Positions 49,976 to 61,690 of a stretch of DNA of 64,000 nucleotides are shown here, in pieces. The stretch covers positions 1 through 64,000 of the forward strand of contig NZ_JAGEOK010000008.1 of NCBI RefSeq assembly GCF_017573545.1, written 5' to 3'. A program made the translations under genes and the position numbers. Under the pieces are notes generated by a model. The model was not told the DNA's origin. It saw only the letters and a program-made list of their open reading frames with translations, and did not search any database. How positions within the stretch are numbered: the stretch's first letter is position 1; each line of letters begins with the position of its first letter. The DNA comes from Actinomadura nitritigenes (lineage in GTDB: Bacteria > Actinomycetota > Actinomycetes > Streptosporangiales > Streptosporangiaceae).

Positions 49976-50581
49976 ATGGAGTCGTTGATCAAGCATGCCC
50001 GCACCATCACCCCGCATCCGCCCACGAGTCCGCACGTCCGGACCGGACCGAACGCCACGGCGACGCAACGGCCCGAAGCGCTGTTCATCGCCTGTTCTGA
50101 CGCGCGCGTCTCTCCTGCCTTCCTCACCGGAGCCCAGCCGGGCCAGCTCTTCGAGCTGCGCAATGTCGGCAATGTCGTCCCGCCGCACCGGCCCGGCCGC
50201 CCTACCGGTGAAGCCGCCACCATCGAGTACGCGGTCGGCGTCCTGGGTGTCACCGACATCGTGGTCTGTGGCCACTCAGACTGCGGCGCCGTCCGCACAC
50301 TCAGGCCAGGGGGCCTGTCCATCAGCGCGTTCACCACATGGTGGTGGCTCACCCGCACCAACAAGCGTTCTCGCCCCTCGGCGACGGAGCCCCCGGTCGA
50401 TCCGGGCCATCTCCACCTCCTGGCCCAGCTGGACAAACTCCGCCGCTACCCCAAGATCGCTCGTGGCCTCGCCCAGGGCCGCCTGCGCGTCCACGGCTGG
50501 TTCTACAACCTGACCGACGGTCGAGTCTTCATCGCCCCGACCGCGAACTCCCCGACAACCGATTCCTTCACTCCGCTGTGA
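49976..50581 (+). CDS. Beta-class carbonic anhydrase
   Basis: This is a 201-residue cytoplasmic enzyme that interconverts CO2 and bicarbonate. The zinc ligands and catalytic dyad are visible: CSDARV (Cys-x-Asp-x-Arg) near residue 40 and GHSDCGAV (His-x-x-Cys) near 100, with the conserved ELRNVGNVVPP and EYAVGVLGVTDIVVCG. The C-terminal LAQLDKLRRYPKIARGLAQGRLRVHGWFYNLTDGRV is typical. ATG 49976 is preceded by GGGAGA. Codon use is less G+C-biased than the genome norm, as in the surrounding 48.8-52 kb stretch, suggesting acquisition. Confidence 0.87.
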   Translation: MESLIKHARTITPHPPTSPHVRTGPNATATQRPEALFIACSDARVSPAFLTGAQPGQLFELRNVGNVVPPHRPGRPTGEAATIEYAVGVLGVTDIVVCGHSDCGAVRTLRPGGLSISAFTTWWWLTRTNKRSRPSATEPPVDPGHLHLLAQLDKLRRYPKIARGLAQGRLRVHGWFYNLTDGRVFIAPTANSPTTDSFTPL

Positions 50582-51444
50582 CACCGGCTATGGAGCCGCG
50601 GCTGGCGGGTGTCCGAGACGAACGGCCACCCGCCAGGGCTCCGAGCCCGTGCTGATCAGAGGTCGCCAGGGCGATCCGCACAACCTGCCCAAAAGCCACG
50701 CCGAAAGGGCGCTGGCTTGCGACGAGAATGAACAAGGCGATGTGGTCGCATGGATTCGACCAAGGCCAAGAGGAACAATTCCGGGACCTGATGCTCCCAT
50801 ACCCCCGAACTCGCCTAGAGTCATACCCCCCGGAGTGCAATGTCGTTACTTCTCGCCCCCCTCGCGTCACACTACGGCTGTCGCCGGTGACCGCGAGACC
50901 TGCGATGCCAGCAAGCCTGGACAAGACCGCGATGCCGTAGGCCACCTGTTCAGCGCGCGGGGGATGCCGCCTGTCGTGCAGTGCTCGCGAGTGGGCGAAA
51001 AGGCGGTTGCGGCCATCGGGTATCGGGGCGCTGATCAACGCATCAACGGATACCGTGCTTCTCGCGGCTGGTTGTCGGATTGACTCACTCCATTCTCTGA
51101 CTGTAGCCCCCGACCAACCATAAGTAATCGCTGTAGGAGGCGCGAGACGTAGCCAGCGCCGATATCAACGCGAATAGCCAGCTTGCAGTCGCGACCGTTC
51201 AGCGATGCCGTCGGCTCATGAGCGAGCGCCCCGTCGGTATCGGACGCCGGTCAGGTGGAGGAGCTGGCTCCGGCGAGGTGGCTGGCGTGAGGCCCGGCAG
51301 CGTAGGTGTCTCAAGCGACCTGGACGCTGGTCGGCCACGGGCCAAGTACGAGACCTCCGATGCAGCCCTGGACCCGCTTAAGGTTCGGCACGCCAGGGGG
51401 TGGCGTGCGGTGGTCCCAGGGAGGGGTGGGGCAGGATGTGAGGC
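50582..51444. other. 863-bp region without a supported gene
   Basis: Open frames exist on both strands (for example 50649-51083 on plus) but lack ribosome binding sites, domains and the expected third-position G+C preference. The sequence has a lower G+C than the chromosome average. No repeat or RNA gene was recognised. Confidence 0.5.
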
Positions 51445-51885
51445 ATGGGACAAGTCGTGGTCACCGCGGAGAAGACGTTGAAGGCGAGCCCGGAGCGGGT
51501 GTTCGAAGCACTCGCCGACTACAGGGGCGTGCGCTCGAGGATGCTGACCGAGCATTACAGCGAGTACGACGTGCGTGAGGGCGGGCAGGGCGAGGGCACG
51601 GTGGTGCACTGGAAGCTCGCCGCCACGAGCAAGCGGGTGCGCGACTGCCTTTTCTCGGTCAGCGTCCCCTCGGCCGACACGCTCGTCGAAAAGGACGCGA
51701 ACTCCTCAATGGTCACCACCTGGACCGTGTCGCCCGTGACCGGAGGTACGCGGGTTCAGGTCCGGACGACCTGGGACGGAGCCGGCGGTGTGGGCGGGTT
51801 CTTCGAGCGCACCTTCGCTCCGAAGGGGCTGCGAAGCATCTACGACGCGCAGTTGGCGAAATTGAACGCCGAGTTGGAGAGTTGA
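51445..51885 (+). CDS. SRPBCC-family protein (polyketide cyclase-like)
   Basis: This is a 146-residue single-domain protein: MGQVVVTAEKTLKASPERVFEALADYRGVRSRMLTEHYSEYDVREGG is the first strand-helix pair, and GGTRVQVRTTWDGAGGVGGFFERTFAPKGLRSIYDAQLAKLNAEL is the C-terminal helix closing the cavity. It resembles mycobacterial SRPBCC proteins of unknown ligand. It stands alone in a poorly coding region. Confidence 0.82.
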   Translation: MGQVVVTAEKTLKASPERVFEALADYRGVRSRMLTEHYSEYDVREGGQGEGTVVHWKLAATSKRVRDCLFSVSVPSADTLVEKDANSSMVTTWTVSPVTGGTRVQVRTTWDGAGGVGGFFERTFAPKGLRSIYDAQLAKLNAELES

Positions 51886-52251
51886 CCTGCGCAGCGCACT
51901 CCTGCAAGTTGCCAGGCTGGTCCGATCACGGTGGTTCCCGTGCGGCCGGCCCCGGGCTACCCGCGAGCAAAGCGAGCGTGGCCTGGTCGAATACCTCCGA
52001 GACACGCTCGCCACCTGAGAATCCGGCCCGATACAGGAGGAAACGGCGAGGAGCCAAGGGCCAGCCGCTGCCACTGGGCCGGATAGCGTCTGGGACGTCT
52101 CCGCGGCGCTCTCGTCACGTGGTATCCGGTCCCCGCGACCGCCTTGGGTGTGCGGCGTAGCCGCCATCCTCAACGCATCGGCTCGGGGGAGCCTCGCACC
52201 CTTCAAGCTCAGCTATGAACGAGGCCCTCCCGCGCGGTTTAAGCTCCCGGA
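51886..52251. other. Intergenic region, nothing recognised
   Basis: No coding frame or strong hairpin; a TAAGCT box at 52240-52245 lies six bases before the next start. Confidence 0.4.
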
Positions 52252-52431
52252 ATGCTGTCTCGCGTGCTTCGACGCATAGCGGTTGTGCTGCTCGGCTGGC
52301 TGGGATTGGTTCTGGTGCTGGTCTTGGCGCTGGCAGGGGACGGGCAGTGGTGGGTGCGGTGCCTGGAGGCTCTCATCGGGGCAGCCCTGTTGTGGTGCAC
52401 ATGGGTTCTTTGGCACCGGTGGCTTCGCTGA
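52252..52431 (+). CDS. Small membrane protein, 59 residues
   Basis: This short frame starts MLSRVLRRIAVVLLGWLGLV and has two hydrophobic helices (about residues 9-28 and 38-54) separated by GDGQWWVRCLE, ending HRWLR. Positively charged residues before helix 1 and after helix 2 predict both ends inside. TAAGCT stands six bases before the ATG, the leaderless spacing seen elsewhere in the window. No family recognised. Confidence 0.55.
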   Translation: MLSRVLRRIAVVLLGWLGLVLVLVLALAGDGQWWVRCLEALIGAALLWCTWVLWHRWLR

Positions 52432-52702
52432 ATGACCGGCGGCGGTGCGGCCCCCGCGGCGACTGGTTGGGACGACGCCGGTGAAGCTGACGCGATGCGC
52501 CGTTCGGCCTGGTCGCCGGCGACCGGCGCCCACGTCGCACGCTCCGGGCGGCCTGGGGCGGGGCCGCGCAGCGGCCTGAGTACCGCCGCCCCTCGACGGC
52601 GAGGACGGGCCTTGGGCGGATGGGCTCGGGGCCGTTCCGCCTATGTTCCGTGAACGGCGGCGGGCGGTGGCTTTCGCTGGTGCGCGGCTGCAGATACACG
52701 AA
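52432..52702. other. Intergenic region between small membrane protein and tRNA terminator
   Basis: G+C-rich with no gene or operator that I can support. Confidence 0.4.
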
Positions 52703-52739
52703 ACCCCGGAGACCGGTGTTGTACCTGGTCAACCGGGGT
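52703..52739 (-). terminator. Terminator of the tRNA-Arg gene
   Basis: ACCCCGG (52703-52709) pairs with CCGGGGT (52733-52739), with a further imperfect inner stem. On the minus strand the hairpin begins 20 bases after the tRNA and is followed by TTTCGTGT. Confidence 0.65.
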
Positions 52740-52759
52740 ATTGGCTGATCGTTTCGAGG

Positions 52760-52831
52760 TGCCCCCTGCAGGATTCGAACCTGCGCACACGGCTCCGGAG
52801 GCCGTTGCTCTATCCCCTGAGCTAAGGGGGC
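52760..52831 (-). tRNA. tRNA-Arg (anticodon CCG)
   Basis: The minus strand folds as a full cloverleaf: acceptor GCCCCCT/AGGGGGC, D arm around TAGCTCAGGGGATAGAGC, anticodon arm ACGGC-CTCCGGA-GCCGT with anticodon CCG (codon CGG) and T arm GCAGG-TTCGAAT-CCTGC, with discriminator A. The CCA end is not encoded. It reads CGG, one of the most used Arg codons in this G+C-rich genome. The next genes on the other strand include an ArgS-related protein. Confidence 0.95.
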
Positions 52832-52939
52832 CCTTGCGTCGCGGTGCGGCGCGTGTTGAAGGTTACCAGGGTTGGCGGGGTGACGCGTACGTGGACGTTC
52901 GCCGTGCGTTCCAGGGTGGAGTCGACTAACTTCAAGGCC

Positions 52940-53323
52940 GTGACCGAGCCCCTGGGACGCGTGCTGGTCGTCGACGACGACGAGGTGATCCGGCAGCTCA
53001 TCGCCGTGAACCTGCAACTCGAGGGGTTCGAGGTCTCGACCGCTGTGGACGGTCAGGACTGCCTGGAGAAGGTGGTCGAGGTGCGGCCGGACGTGATCAC
53101 GCTGGACGTGATGATGCCGCGGCTGGACGGGTGGGTGACGGCGGTCCGGCTCCGGGAGGACCCGGGGACCGCGCACATCCGGGTGGTGATGATCACGGCG
53201 CGGGCGCAGGAGCACGACGTCAGGCGCGGGCACGAGATCGGCGTGGACGCCTACGTGACGAAGCCGTTCGACCCGAACCAGCTGATCCAGACGGTGCGGA
53301 AACTCGCTGCGGTGTCCAGATAG
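52940..53323 (+). CDS. Single-domain response regulator (receiver only)
   Basis: This is a 127-residue CheY-like protein: RVLVVDDDEVIRQLIAVNL (acidic pocket), phospho-acceptor Asp in ITLDVMMPRLDGW, Thr in VVMITARAQ and Lys in GVDAYVTKPFDP. There is no output domain, so it must act through protein contacts; no kinase gene is adjacent. The start is GTG 52940 with TAACTT exactly seven bases upstream, so it is probably leaderless. It precedes the nrtL-lysA genes. Confidence 0.88.
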   Translation: MTEPLGRVLVVDDDEVIRQLIAVNLQLEGFEVSTAVDGQDCLEKVVEVRPDVITLDVMMPRLDGWVTAVRLREDPGTAHIRVVMITARAQEHDVRRGHEIGVDAYVTKPFDPNQLIQTVRKLAAVSR

Positions 53324-53344
53324 TGGTCGGATAGTCTCACCAGA

Positions 53345-54040
53345 GTGACTCCGGCCGAGGTGAGCGATGCCCTGGTGGCGGCGGCGCGCGCTGCCGTCGC
53401 CGAGGGCGGGCTGGACGTCGCGGTGCCCGATGAGGTGCTCGTCCTCGCCCGTGGCGCCGGGGTCTTCGAGAGCCCCGTGGCGCTGGTGCTGGGGGTGAGC
53501 CCGGAGGCGGTCGCGGCGCGGGTAGGAGGGTCCGTCAGCGGGCGCGGGTTCGTGCGGGTGCAGGTGCCGCCGGCGGATGTGGTGAACGGCATTCTGCGGG
53601 ATCCCGGTTACGGCCTGGCCCGGGTCCCGCGCTTCGCGTGGGCCGACCGGCCGCGGACGTTCGAGAACCCCGGGTTCTCGGTCCGGTACGCGTACGCGCG
53701 GGCCTGCTGGGCCGGGCGGTGGGCGCGGGAGCTCGGGGTCGGTGAAGGCGCGCTGGTGGAGCCCGCGGACGCGGAGACGCGGCTGGTGGGGGCCCTCGCG
53801 GAGGTGCCCGGACGGGCCGCGCAGGCCGAGCGGGAAGGCGACGCCGGGCCGCTGGCGTTCTGCTTGGAGAGGGTCGCCGGGGCGTACCACGACGTCCATG
53901 AGCGGTGCCCGGCCGTGCCCCTGGGGGACGAGAAACCCGGGGCGGTGCACGCGGGGCGCGCCGGACTGGCGCGGGCCGCGCGCATCGCCCTCGGCAACGG
54001 CCTGAAGATGATCGGTGAGACCCCTAGAGAGCGGATATGA
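53345..54040 (+). CDS. nrtL: ArgS-related anticodon-binding (DALR) protein
   Basis: This is a 231-residue protein equivalent to the C-terminal DALR anticodon-binding domain of arginyl-tRNA synthetase, lacking the Rossmann catalytic core (no HIGH or KMSKS). The end [58 protein letters not shown] is the helical bundle that in ArgS contacts the anticodon, here with [13 protein letters not shown] near-identical to ArgS C-termini. It is not a broken argS as the N-terminal half is also conserved in actinomycete orthologues upstream of lysA. It overlaps lysA by four bases. The start is a leaderless-type GTG, with TAGTCT seven bases before. Confidence 0.82.
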   Translation: MTPAEVSDALVAAARAAVAEGGLDVAVPDEVLVLARGAGVFESPVALVLGVSPEAVAARVGGSVSGRGFVRVQVPPADVVNGILRDPGYGLARVPRFAWADRPRTFENPGFSVRYAYARACWAGRWARELGVGEGALVEPADAETRLVGALAEVPGRAAQAEREGDAGPLAFCLERVAGAYHDVHERCPAVPLGDEKPGAVHAGRAGLARAARIALGNGLKMIGETPRERI

Positions 54041-55434
54041 GTCGAGTTCACCCTGCCGGGCCCCGGCACGCTGACGTCCTGCCCGAGGACCACCCGCCGG
54101 GGCCGGCGGAGGACCTGAACGCCCTGGACGCGCACGTGTGGCCGCGCGGCGCGACCCGTGAGGACGGCGTGCTGACCATCGGCGGCGTCGACGTGCGGGA
54201 CCTGGCGAAGGAGTACGGGACGCCCCTGTACGTCTATGACGAGGAGGACGTGCGGTCCCGGGCGAGGGAGTACGCGGCGGCGTTCCACGATGGTGACGTG
54301 CATTACGCGGGCAAGGCGTTCCTGTGCACGGCGGTGGCGCGATGGCTGCACGAGGAGGGCCTCGGGCTGGACGTGTGCAGCGGCGGCGAGCTGGCCGTGG
54401 CGCTGGCGGCGGGCTTCCCGACGGAGCGGATCACGCTGCACGGCAGCAACAAGGCGCCCTGGGAGCTGGAGAAGGCCCTGGAGGCCGGGGTCGGGCGGAT
54501 CGTGGTCGACTCGTTCGAGGAGATCGCGCGGCTCGGGTACCTGGCGCAGGAGCGGGGCGTCCGGCCGAAGGTGATGGTGCGGGTCACGACGGGCGTCGAG
54601 GCGCACACTCACGAGTTCATCGCGACGGCCCACGACGACCAGAAGTTCGGCTTCTCACGGGGCTCCGGGGCGGCGCTGGAGGCGGTCCGGCGGGTGCTGG
54701 CGCTCAGGCAGCTGGAGCTGGTCGGGCTGCACAGCCACATCGGGTCGCAGATCTTCGACGTGGACGGCTTCGAGGTCGCGGCGCACCGGCTGGCGGAGCT
54801 GCTGGTGGCGATCCGCGACGAGCACGGGATCGAGCTGCCGGAGCTGGACCTCGGCGGCGGCTACGGGATCGCGTACGTGCCGGGGGAGGAGCCGCACGAC
54901 CCGAAGTCGATGGCGGACGGCCTCCGGGAGATCGTGGCGCACGAGTGCCGGGCGTACGGGCTGGCGATGCCGCGGCTGACGGTGGAGCCGGGCCGGGCGA
55001 TCATCGGCCCGGGCGGCGTGACGCTGTACGAGGTCGGCACGGTGAAGGACGTCGAGGGGCTGCGGACGTACGTGTCGGTGGACGGCGGGATGAGCGACAA
55101 CCTGCGGACCGCCCTGTACGGCGCGGAGTACACCGGCGCGCTCGCCAGCCGGTCGTCCGAGGCGTCCCCCATGCTCAGTAGGCTTGTCGGCAAGCACTGC
55201 GAGAGCGGGGACATCGTCGTGCGGGACCTGTGGTTCCCCGAAGATATTGCGGCGGGGGACCTGGTGGCGGTGGCCGCGACCGGTGCGTACTGTCGATCGA
55301 TGGCCAGTAACTACAACCACGTCCCGAAGCCCGCCGTGGTGGCGGTGAAGGACGGCAGGTCGCGCGTGATCGTCCGCCGGGAGACCGCCGAGGACCTGCT
55401 GCGGCTGGATGCGGATGCGGAGGTCGGAGCGTGA
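54037..55434 (+). CDS. lysA: Diaminopimelate decarboxylase
   Basis: This is the last step of lysine biosynthesis, a PLP enzyme that removes CO2 from meso-diaminopimelate. At 465 residues it is full length. The PLP lysine is in [10 protein letters not shown] (about residue 93), the phosphate-binding glycines are in [17 protein letters not shown] and the substrate contacts are in [19 protein letters not shown] and CESGDIV, with the second-subunit Tyr in [17 protein letters not shown] 54037 overlaps the nrtL stop (ATGA), and its own stop overlaps the hom start (GTGA), so the operon is translationally coupled. Confidence 0.95.
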   Translation: MSRVHPAGPRHADVLPEDHPPGPAEDLNALDAHVWPRGATREDGVLTIGGVDVRDLAKEYGTPLYVYDEEDVRSRAREYAAAFHDGDVHYAGKAFLCTAVARWLHEEGLGLDVCSGGELAVALAAGFPTERITLHGSNKAPWELEKALEAGVGRIVVDSFEEIARLGYLAQERGVRPKVMVRVTTGVEAHTHEFIATAHDDQKFGFSRGSGAALEAVRRVLALRQLELVGLHSHIGSQIFDVDGFEVAAHRLAELLVAIRDEHGIELPELDLGGGYGIAYVPGEEPHDPKSMADGLREIVAHECRAYGLAMPRLTVEPGRAIIGPGGVTLYEVGTVKDVEGLRTYVSVDGGMSDNLRTALYGAEYTGALASRSSEASPMLSRLVGKHCESGDIVVRDLWFPEDIAAGDLVAVAATGAYCRSMASNYNHVPKPAVVAVKDGRSRVIVRRETAEDLLRLDADAEVGA

Positions 55435-56756
55435 AACCCGAACGTGGCCCGCTGCGGGTCGCGCTGCTGGGATGCGGCGTCGTCGGCAGCGAGGTCGTCC
55501 GGCTGCTGCGCGAGCAGGCCGACGATCTCGCGGCGCGGGTGGGGACGCCGCTGGAGCTGGCCGGGGTCGCGGTGCGGCGGCCCGAGCGGGTGCGCGCGGG
55601 CGTCGATCCGGAGCTGGTCACGACGGACGCGCAGGCGCTGGTCACGCGGGACGACGTGGACATCGTCGTCGAGGTGATCGGCGGGATCGAGCCGGCCCGG
55701 ACGCTGATCCTGGAGGCGATGAAGACCGGCAAGTCGGTCGTCACCGCGAACAAGGCGCTGCTGGCCGAGGACGGGGCGACGCTGTTCGCCGCGGCCCGCG
55801 AGTACGGCGCCGACCTGTACTACGAGGCGTCGGTGGCGGGCGCGATCCCGCTGCTGCGGCCGCTGCGGGAGTCGCTCGTCGGCGATCACGTGCACCGGGT
55901 GCTCGGCATCGTCAACGGCACGACGAACTACATCCTCGACCAGATGGACTCCGCCGGAGCCGGGTTCCACGAGGCGCTGGAGGAGGCGCAGTCGCTCGGG
56001 TACGCGGAGGCGGACCCGACGGCGGACGTGGAGGGGTTCGACGCGGCGGCGAAGGCGGCGATCCTGGCGCAGCTCGCGTTCCACACCCCGGTGACGGCGG
56101 CGGACGTGCACCGCGAGGGCATCACCGAGGTGTCCGCGGCGGACGTGGCGGGCGCCCAGGGCATGGACTGCGTGGTGAAGCTCCTCGCGATCTGCGAGCG
56201 GGTGCCGTCCGACGGCGGTGCGCAGGACGGCCGGAACGGGCGCGGGGTGTCGGTGCGGGTGTACCCGGCGATGATCCCGCGGACGCATCCGCTGGCGAGC
56301 GTCCGCGAGGCCTACAACGCGGTGTTCGTCGAGGCGGAGTCGGCGGGGTCGCTGATGTTCTACGGCGCGGGCGCGGGCGGCGCCCCGACGGCGTCGGCGG
56401 TGCTCGGCGACCTGGTCGCGGTGGCGCGCAACGTGGTCGGCGGGACGCCGGGCCCGGTCGAGGTGACGTACGCGAAGCTGCCGGTGCTGCCGATGGGCGA
56501 GACCGTCACGCGCTACTACATCCACCTCGACGTGACGGACGAGGCGGGCGTGCTCGCCGCCGTCGCCGCGGAGTTCGCCCGGCACGAGGTGTCGATCCAG
56601 GCCGTCCGGCAGGTGGGGCTGGGCGAGGAGGCGCAGCTCGTGGTGGTGACGCACCGGGCGCCGGACGCGGCCCTGTCGGCGGTCGTCGAGGGCCTGCGCG
56701 GGCTGGACAGCGTCCGCGAGGTCGCCAGCGTCATGCGCGTCGAGGGCGAGGAGTGA
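55431..56756 (+). CDS. hom: Homoserine dehydrogenase
   Basis: This enzyme reduces aspartate semialdehyde to homoserine, the branch point to threonine and methionine. It is 441 residues with the NAD(P) loop [15 protein letters not shown], the catalytic-domain segments [20 protein letters not shown] and [18 protein letters not shown], and a C-terminal ACT domain ([34 protein letters not shown]) for feedback inhibition, probably by threonine. GTG 55431 overlaps the lysA stop. Confidence 0.95.
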   Translation: MKPERGPLRVALLGCGVVGSEVVRLLREQADDLAARVGTPLELAGVAVRRPERVRAGVDPELVTTDAQALVTRDDVDIVVEVIGGIEPARTLILEAMKTGKSVVTANKALLAEDGATLFAAAREYGADLYYEASVAGAIPLLRPLRESLVGDHVHRVLGIVNGTTNYILDQMDSAGAGFHEALEEAQSLGYAEADPTADVEGFDAAAKAAILAQLAFHTPVTAADVHREGITEVSAADVAGAQGMDCVVKLLAICERVPSDGGAQDGRNGRGVSVRVYPAMIPRTHPLASVREAYNAVFVEAESAGSLMFYGAGAGGAPTASAVLGDLVAVARNVVGGTPGPVEVTYAKLPVLPMGETVTRYYIHLDVTDEAGVLAAVAAEFARHEVSIQAVRQVGLGEEAQLVVVTHRAPDAALSAVVEGLRGLDSVREVASVMRVEGEE

Positions 56757-56764
56757 GATCCCGG

Positions 56765-56770
56765 TAGAAT
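56765..56770 (+). promoter_or_regulatory. Possible promoter for thrC within the operon
   Basis: TAGAAT, eight bases after the hom stop, is flanked by CCCGG and CCGGG, giving a short palindrome centred on the -10 box. It would start transcription about 33 bases upstream of thrC. Confidence 0.35.
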
Positions 56771-56809
56771 CCGGGTCCACATTCGCAGGTCAGCCGAGGA
56801 GACACTGAC

Positions 56810-57877
56810 GTGAACGGGAACGCCCGCGTGTGGCGCGGCCTCATCGAGGAATACCGCGACCGGCTTCCGGTGACGGACGCGACGCCCGTGGTGACGCTGC
56901 TGGAGGGCGGCACGCCGCTGGTGCCGGCCGTCCGGATCTCCCAGCTGACCGGCTGCGAGGTGCGCCTGAAGGTCGAGGGCCTCAACCCGACCGGTTCGTT
57001 CAAGGACCGCGGGATGACGATGGCGATCAGCAAGGCGGCCGAGGACGGCGCCAAGGCGGTCATCTGCGCCTCGACCGGCAACACGTCCGCGTCGGCCGCC
57101 GCGTACGCGGTGCGGGCCGGGATGACGTGCGCGGTGCTCGTCCCCAACGGCAAGATCGCGATGGGGAAGCTGGCGCAGGCGCTGGTGCACGGCGCGCGGC
57201 TGCTGCAGGTGGACGGCAACTTCGACGACTGCCTGGAGCTGGCCCGCAAGCTGTCCGTCGACTATCCGGTGGCGCTGGTCAACTCGGTCAACAAGTACCG
57301 GCTGCAGGGCCAGAAGACCGCCGCGTTCGAGATCGTGGACGCGCTCGGCGACGCCCCGGAGGTGCACTGCCTGCCGGTCGGCAACGCCGGCAACATCTCG
57401 GCGTACTGGATGGGCTACAAGGAGTACGCCGCCGACGGCGTCGCCACGCGGACGCCCCGCATGCTGGGCTTCCAGGCCAGCGGCGCGGCGCCGTTCGTCA
57501 AGGGCGAGCCGGTGCTGAAGCCGCAGACGATCGCGACCGCGATCCGGATCGGCAACCCCGCGTCCTGGGACCTCGCGATCGCCGCGCGCGACGAGTCGGG
57601 CGGCGCGATCGACTCGGTCACCGACCGGCAGATCCTGGCCGCCTACCGGCTGCTCGCCAGGGAAGAGGGCGTGTTCGTGGAGCCGGCGTCCGCGGCGAGC
57701 GTCGCGGGCCTGCTGCAGGCCGCCGAGCAGGGCGTGGTGAAGCCCGGGACGCGGGTGGTCTGCACGGTGACCGGCAACGGCCTGAAGGACCCCGACTGGG
57801 CGATCTCCGGCGCGCCGGCGCCGACGGTCGTCCGCGTCGACGCCCACGAGGCGGCCTCCGCGCTCGGCCTCACCTGA
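56810..57877 (+). CDS. thrC: Threonine synthase
   Basis: This PLP enzyme converts O-phosphohomoserine to threonine. It is 355 residues, the short bacterial form: [14 protein letters not shown] near the N-terminus, the PLP lysine in [16 protein letters not shown] (about residue 65), the phosphate-binding [15 protein letters not shown] and the glycine loop [23 protein letters not shown] 56810 has GAGGAGA upstream. Its TGA overlaps the thrB ATG (TGATG). Confidence 0.95.
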   Translation: MNGNARVWRGLIEEYRDRLPVTDATPVVTLLEGGTPLVPAVRISQLTGCEVRLKVEGLNPTGSFKDRGMTMAISKAAEDGAKAVICASTGNTSASAAAYAVRAGMTCAVLVPNGKIAMGKLAQALVHGARLLQVDGNFDDCLELARKLSVDYPVALVNSVNKYRLQGQKTAAFEIVDALGDAPEVHCLPVGNAGNISAYWMGYKEYAADGVATRTPRMLGFQASGAAPFVKGEPVLKPQTIATAIRIGNPASWDLAIAARDESGGAIDSVTDRQILAAYRLLAREEGVFVEPASAASVAGLLQAAEQGVVKPGTRVVCTVTGNGLKDPDWAISGAPAPTVVRVDAHEAASALGLT

Positions 57878-58848
57878 TGGGCCCTGTCGACCCGGGGAAC
57901 CGGCCGGAGCGGTCCGTCCTGGTGCGGACGCCGGCGACGAGCGCCAACCTGGGGCCGGGCTTCGACTCGCTCGGCCTCGCGCTGTCGCTGTACGACGACG
58001 TCGAGGTGGCGCTGACCGGCGACGGGGTGTCCATCGAGGTGGACGGCGAGGGCGCCGAGGTCGCCGACCGCGGCGAGCGGCACCTGATCGTGAAGGTGCT
58101 GCGCCGGACCTTCGACGTGCTGGACGACCTCGCCGCGGCCGGACCCGGCCAGCCGGCCGGCCAGCCGAAGGGCGTCCGGCTGCGGTGCCGCAACCGCATC
58201 CCGCACAGCCGGGGGCTCGGCTCGTCGTCCGCCGCCATCGTCGCGGGGATCGTCGCGGCGCGCGCGCTGCACCCGCACGGCGACCTCATGGACGACGTCG
58301 CCGCGCTGCGCCTCGCGACCGACATCGAGGGGCATCCCGACAACGTCGCGCCGTGCCTCGCGGGCGGCCTCACCATCGCGTGGACGACCCCGGACGGCGC
58401 GCGCCTCGTCCGGCTGGAACCGCAGGTCAGGCAGGTGGTGGCGTTCGTGCCCGAGCAGCGCCTGGCGACCGAGCGGGCGCGCGGGCTGCTGCCCGAGACG
58501 GTCCCGCACGCCGACGCCGCCGCCAACGCCGGACGCGCCGCGCTGCTCGTCGCCGCGCTCTCGGGCGGGCTCGGCGACGGCGTGCTGCTGGACGCGACGG
58601 AGGACCGGCTGCACCAGAATTACCGCGCCCCCGCGATGCCGGAGTCCGCGGAACTCGTCGAACGGCTGCGTTCCGCCGGAGTGCCCGCGGTGATTTCGGG
58701 GGCAGGACCCACTGTCCTGGCCTTCACAAACGCATCACGAGTTGATTCGATGGCTCCGCGAGTGGGTAATGGGTGGCACGAACACCCGTTGGACGTCGCG
58801 ACCCGCGGCGCATGCGTCGTGCCCGGTGAACCCGGCCGCCGGAGCTGA
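57877..58848 (+). CDS. thrB: Homoserine kinase
   Basis: This is a GHMP-family kinase that phosphorylates homoserine for threonine synthase. It is 323 residues; motif 1 is VLVRTPATSANLGPGFDSLGLAL, the ATP-binding motif 2 is IPHSRGLGSSSAAIVAGIVAA (about 108-128) and motif 3 lies in VPAVISGAGPTVLAF. ATG 57877 overlaps the thrC stop. The hom-thrC-thrB order is the standard actinobacterial arrangement. The C-terminal ~40 residues are poorly conserved. Confidence 0.95.
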   Translation: MGPVDPGNRPERSVLVRTPATSANLGPGFDSLGLALSLYDDVEVALTGDGVSIEVDGEGAEVADRGERHLIVKVLRRTFDVLDDLAAAGPGQPAGQPKGVRLRCRNRIPHSRGLGSSSAAIVAGIVAARALHPHGDLMDDVAALRLATDIEGHPDNVAPCLAGGLTIAWTTPDGARLVRLEPQVRQVVAFVPEQRLATERARGLLPETVPHADAAANAGRAALLVAALSGGLGDGVLLDATEDRLHQNYRAPAMPESAELVERLRSAGVPAVISGAGPTVLAFTNASRVDSMAPRVGNGWHEHPLDVATRGACVVPGEPGRRS

Positions 58849-59315
58849 CGCGGCGCCGGGGCGGGCCGGGTGCGGCCCGGGCCGTCGCGGCGCTCCGGCC
58901 GGTGCGGGTCCCCGCAAGATCCACCTAGGTAAAATGCGAAGACATCGACCTCTGGGGAATAGCAGTGTGCCCTGGTGATGTTAGGCTGATTGCCGCACCA
59001 GATGCCCCGTTCGGGGCAGCGTGCTCGTCAGCCGCGCGTCGCCTGTCCGGCCCTCCGGCCGTGTCGGTCCCGCGTACCAGGCTCCCCGACACCGTGACAT
59101 TCCGTTGTCAGGCATTCCAGCGAAACTTCGGACGTGGCGGTAGCGGGGACACGTGCGAGCGAACCGTCCCGTCCATCATCTGGCTGTGCCCAGAAAATCG
59201 CCGATCCCGGCCCCATCGTGATCAGCGGAGCCCGACTCGGCGCCCCCGCCGGGCCGTATTACCGGGTTGACTGGCCGAACGCCGGCCGACGCCCGCTCCC
59301 TGGGAAGGACCCTTA
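58849..59315. promoter_or_regulatory. Long rho leader / intergenic region
   Basis: This 467-bp region contains two -10-like boxes, TAAAAT (58929-58934) and TAGGCT (58982-58987), and a hairpin TGCCCC-GTTC-GGGGCA (59003-59018) near the start of the likely transcript. A long leader ahead of rho is common in actinobacteria and fits autoregulation by Rho itself. I see no leader peptide that I can support. Confidence 0.5.
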
Positions 59316-61511
<2,196 letters not shown>

Positions 61512-61523
61512 TCGTCTGCCGCG

Positions 61524-61554
61524 ACGCCCCCGCCCGGGTTCCGGGCGGGGGCGT
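61524..61554 (+). terminator. Strong terminator after rho
   Basis: ACGCCCCCGCCCGG and CCGGGCGGGGGCGT form a perfect 14-bp stem around GTT, 12 bases after the rho stop, followed by a short TTCC rather than a T-run. Confidence 0.8.
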
Positions 61555-61690
61555 TCCGCGTCCCGGCGCCCGGTGCCGGAAGCCGATGGTGGGGTTAGCC
61601 CCACCCCGGTCCGGCGGGGACCTCCATGGTGGCCGGGCGCCCCGGAAGGCAGGCTTGCACCGTAGGTTGGAACGGGCGTGGAGGGACGAC

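Noticed and set aside
50649..51083. 144-codon plus-strand frame
   Set aside because: No ribosome binding site, no hydrophobic or domain pattern and no codon preference; opposite strand is equally open.
53345..54040. nrtL considered as a truncated argS pseudogene
   Set aside because: It has its own promoter and start, couples to lysA, and its N-terminal half is not remnants of the synthetase core; actinomycetes conserve it as a separate gene.
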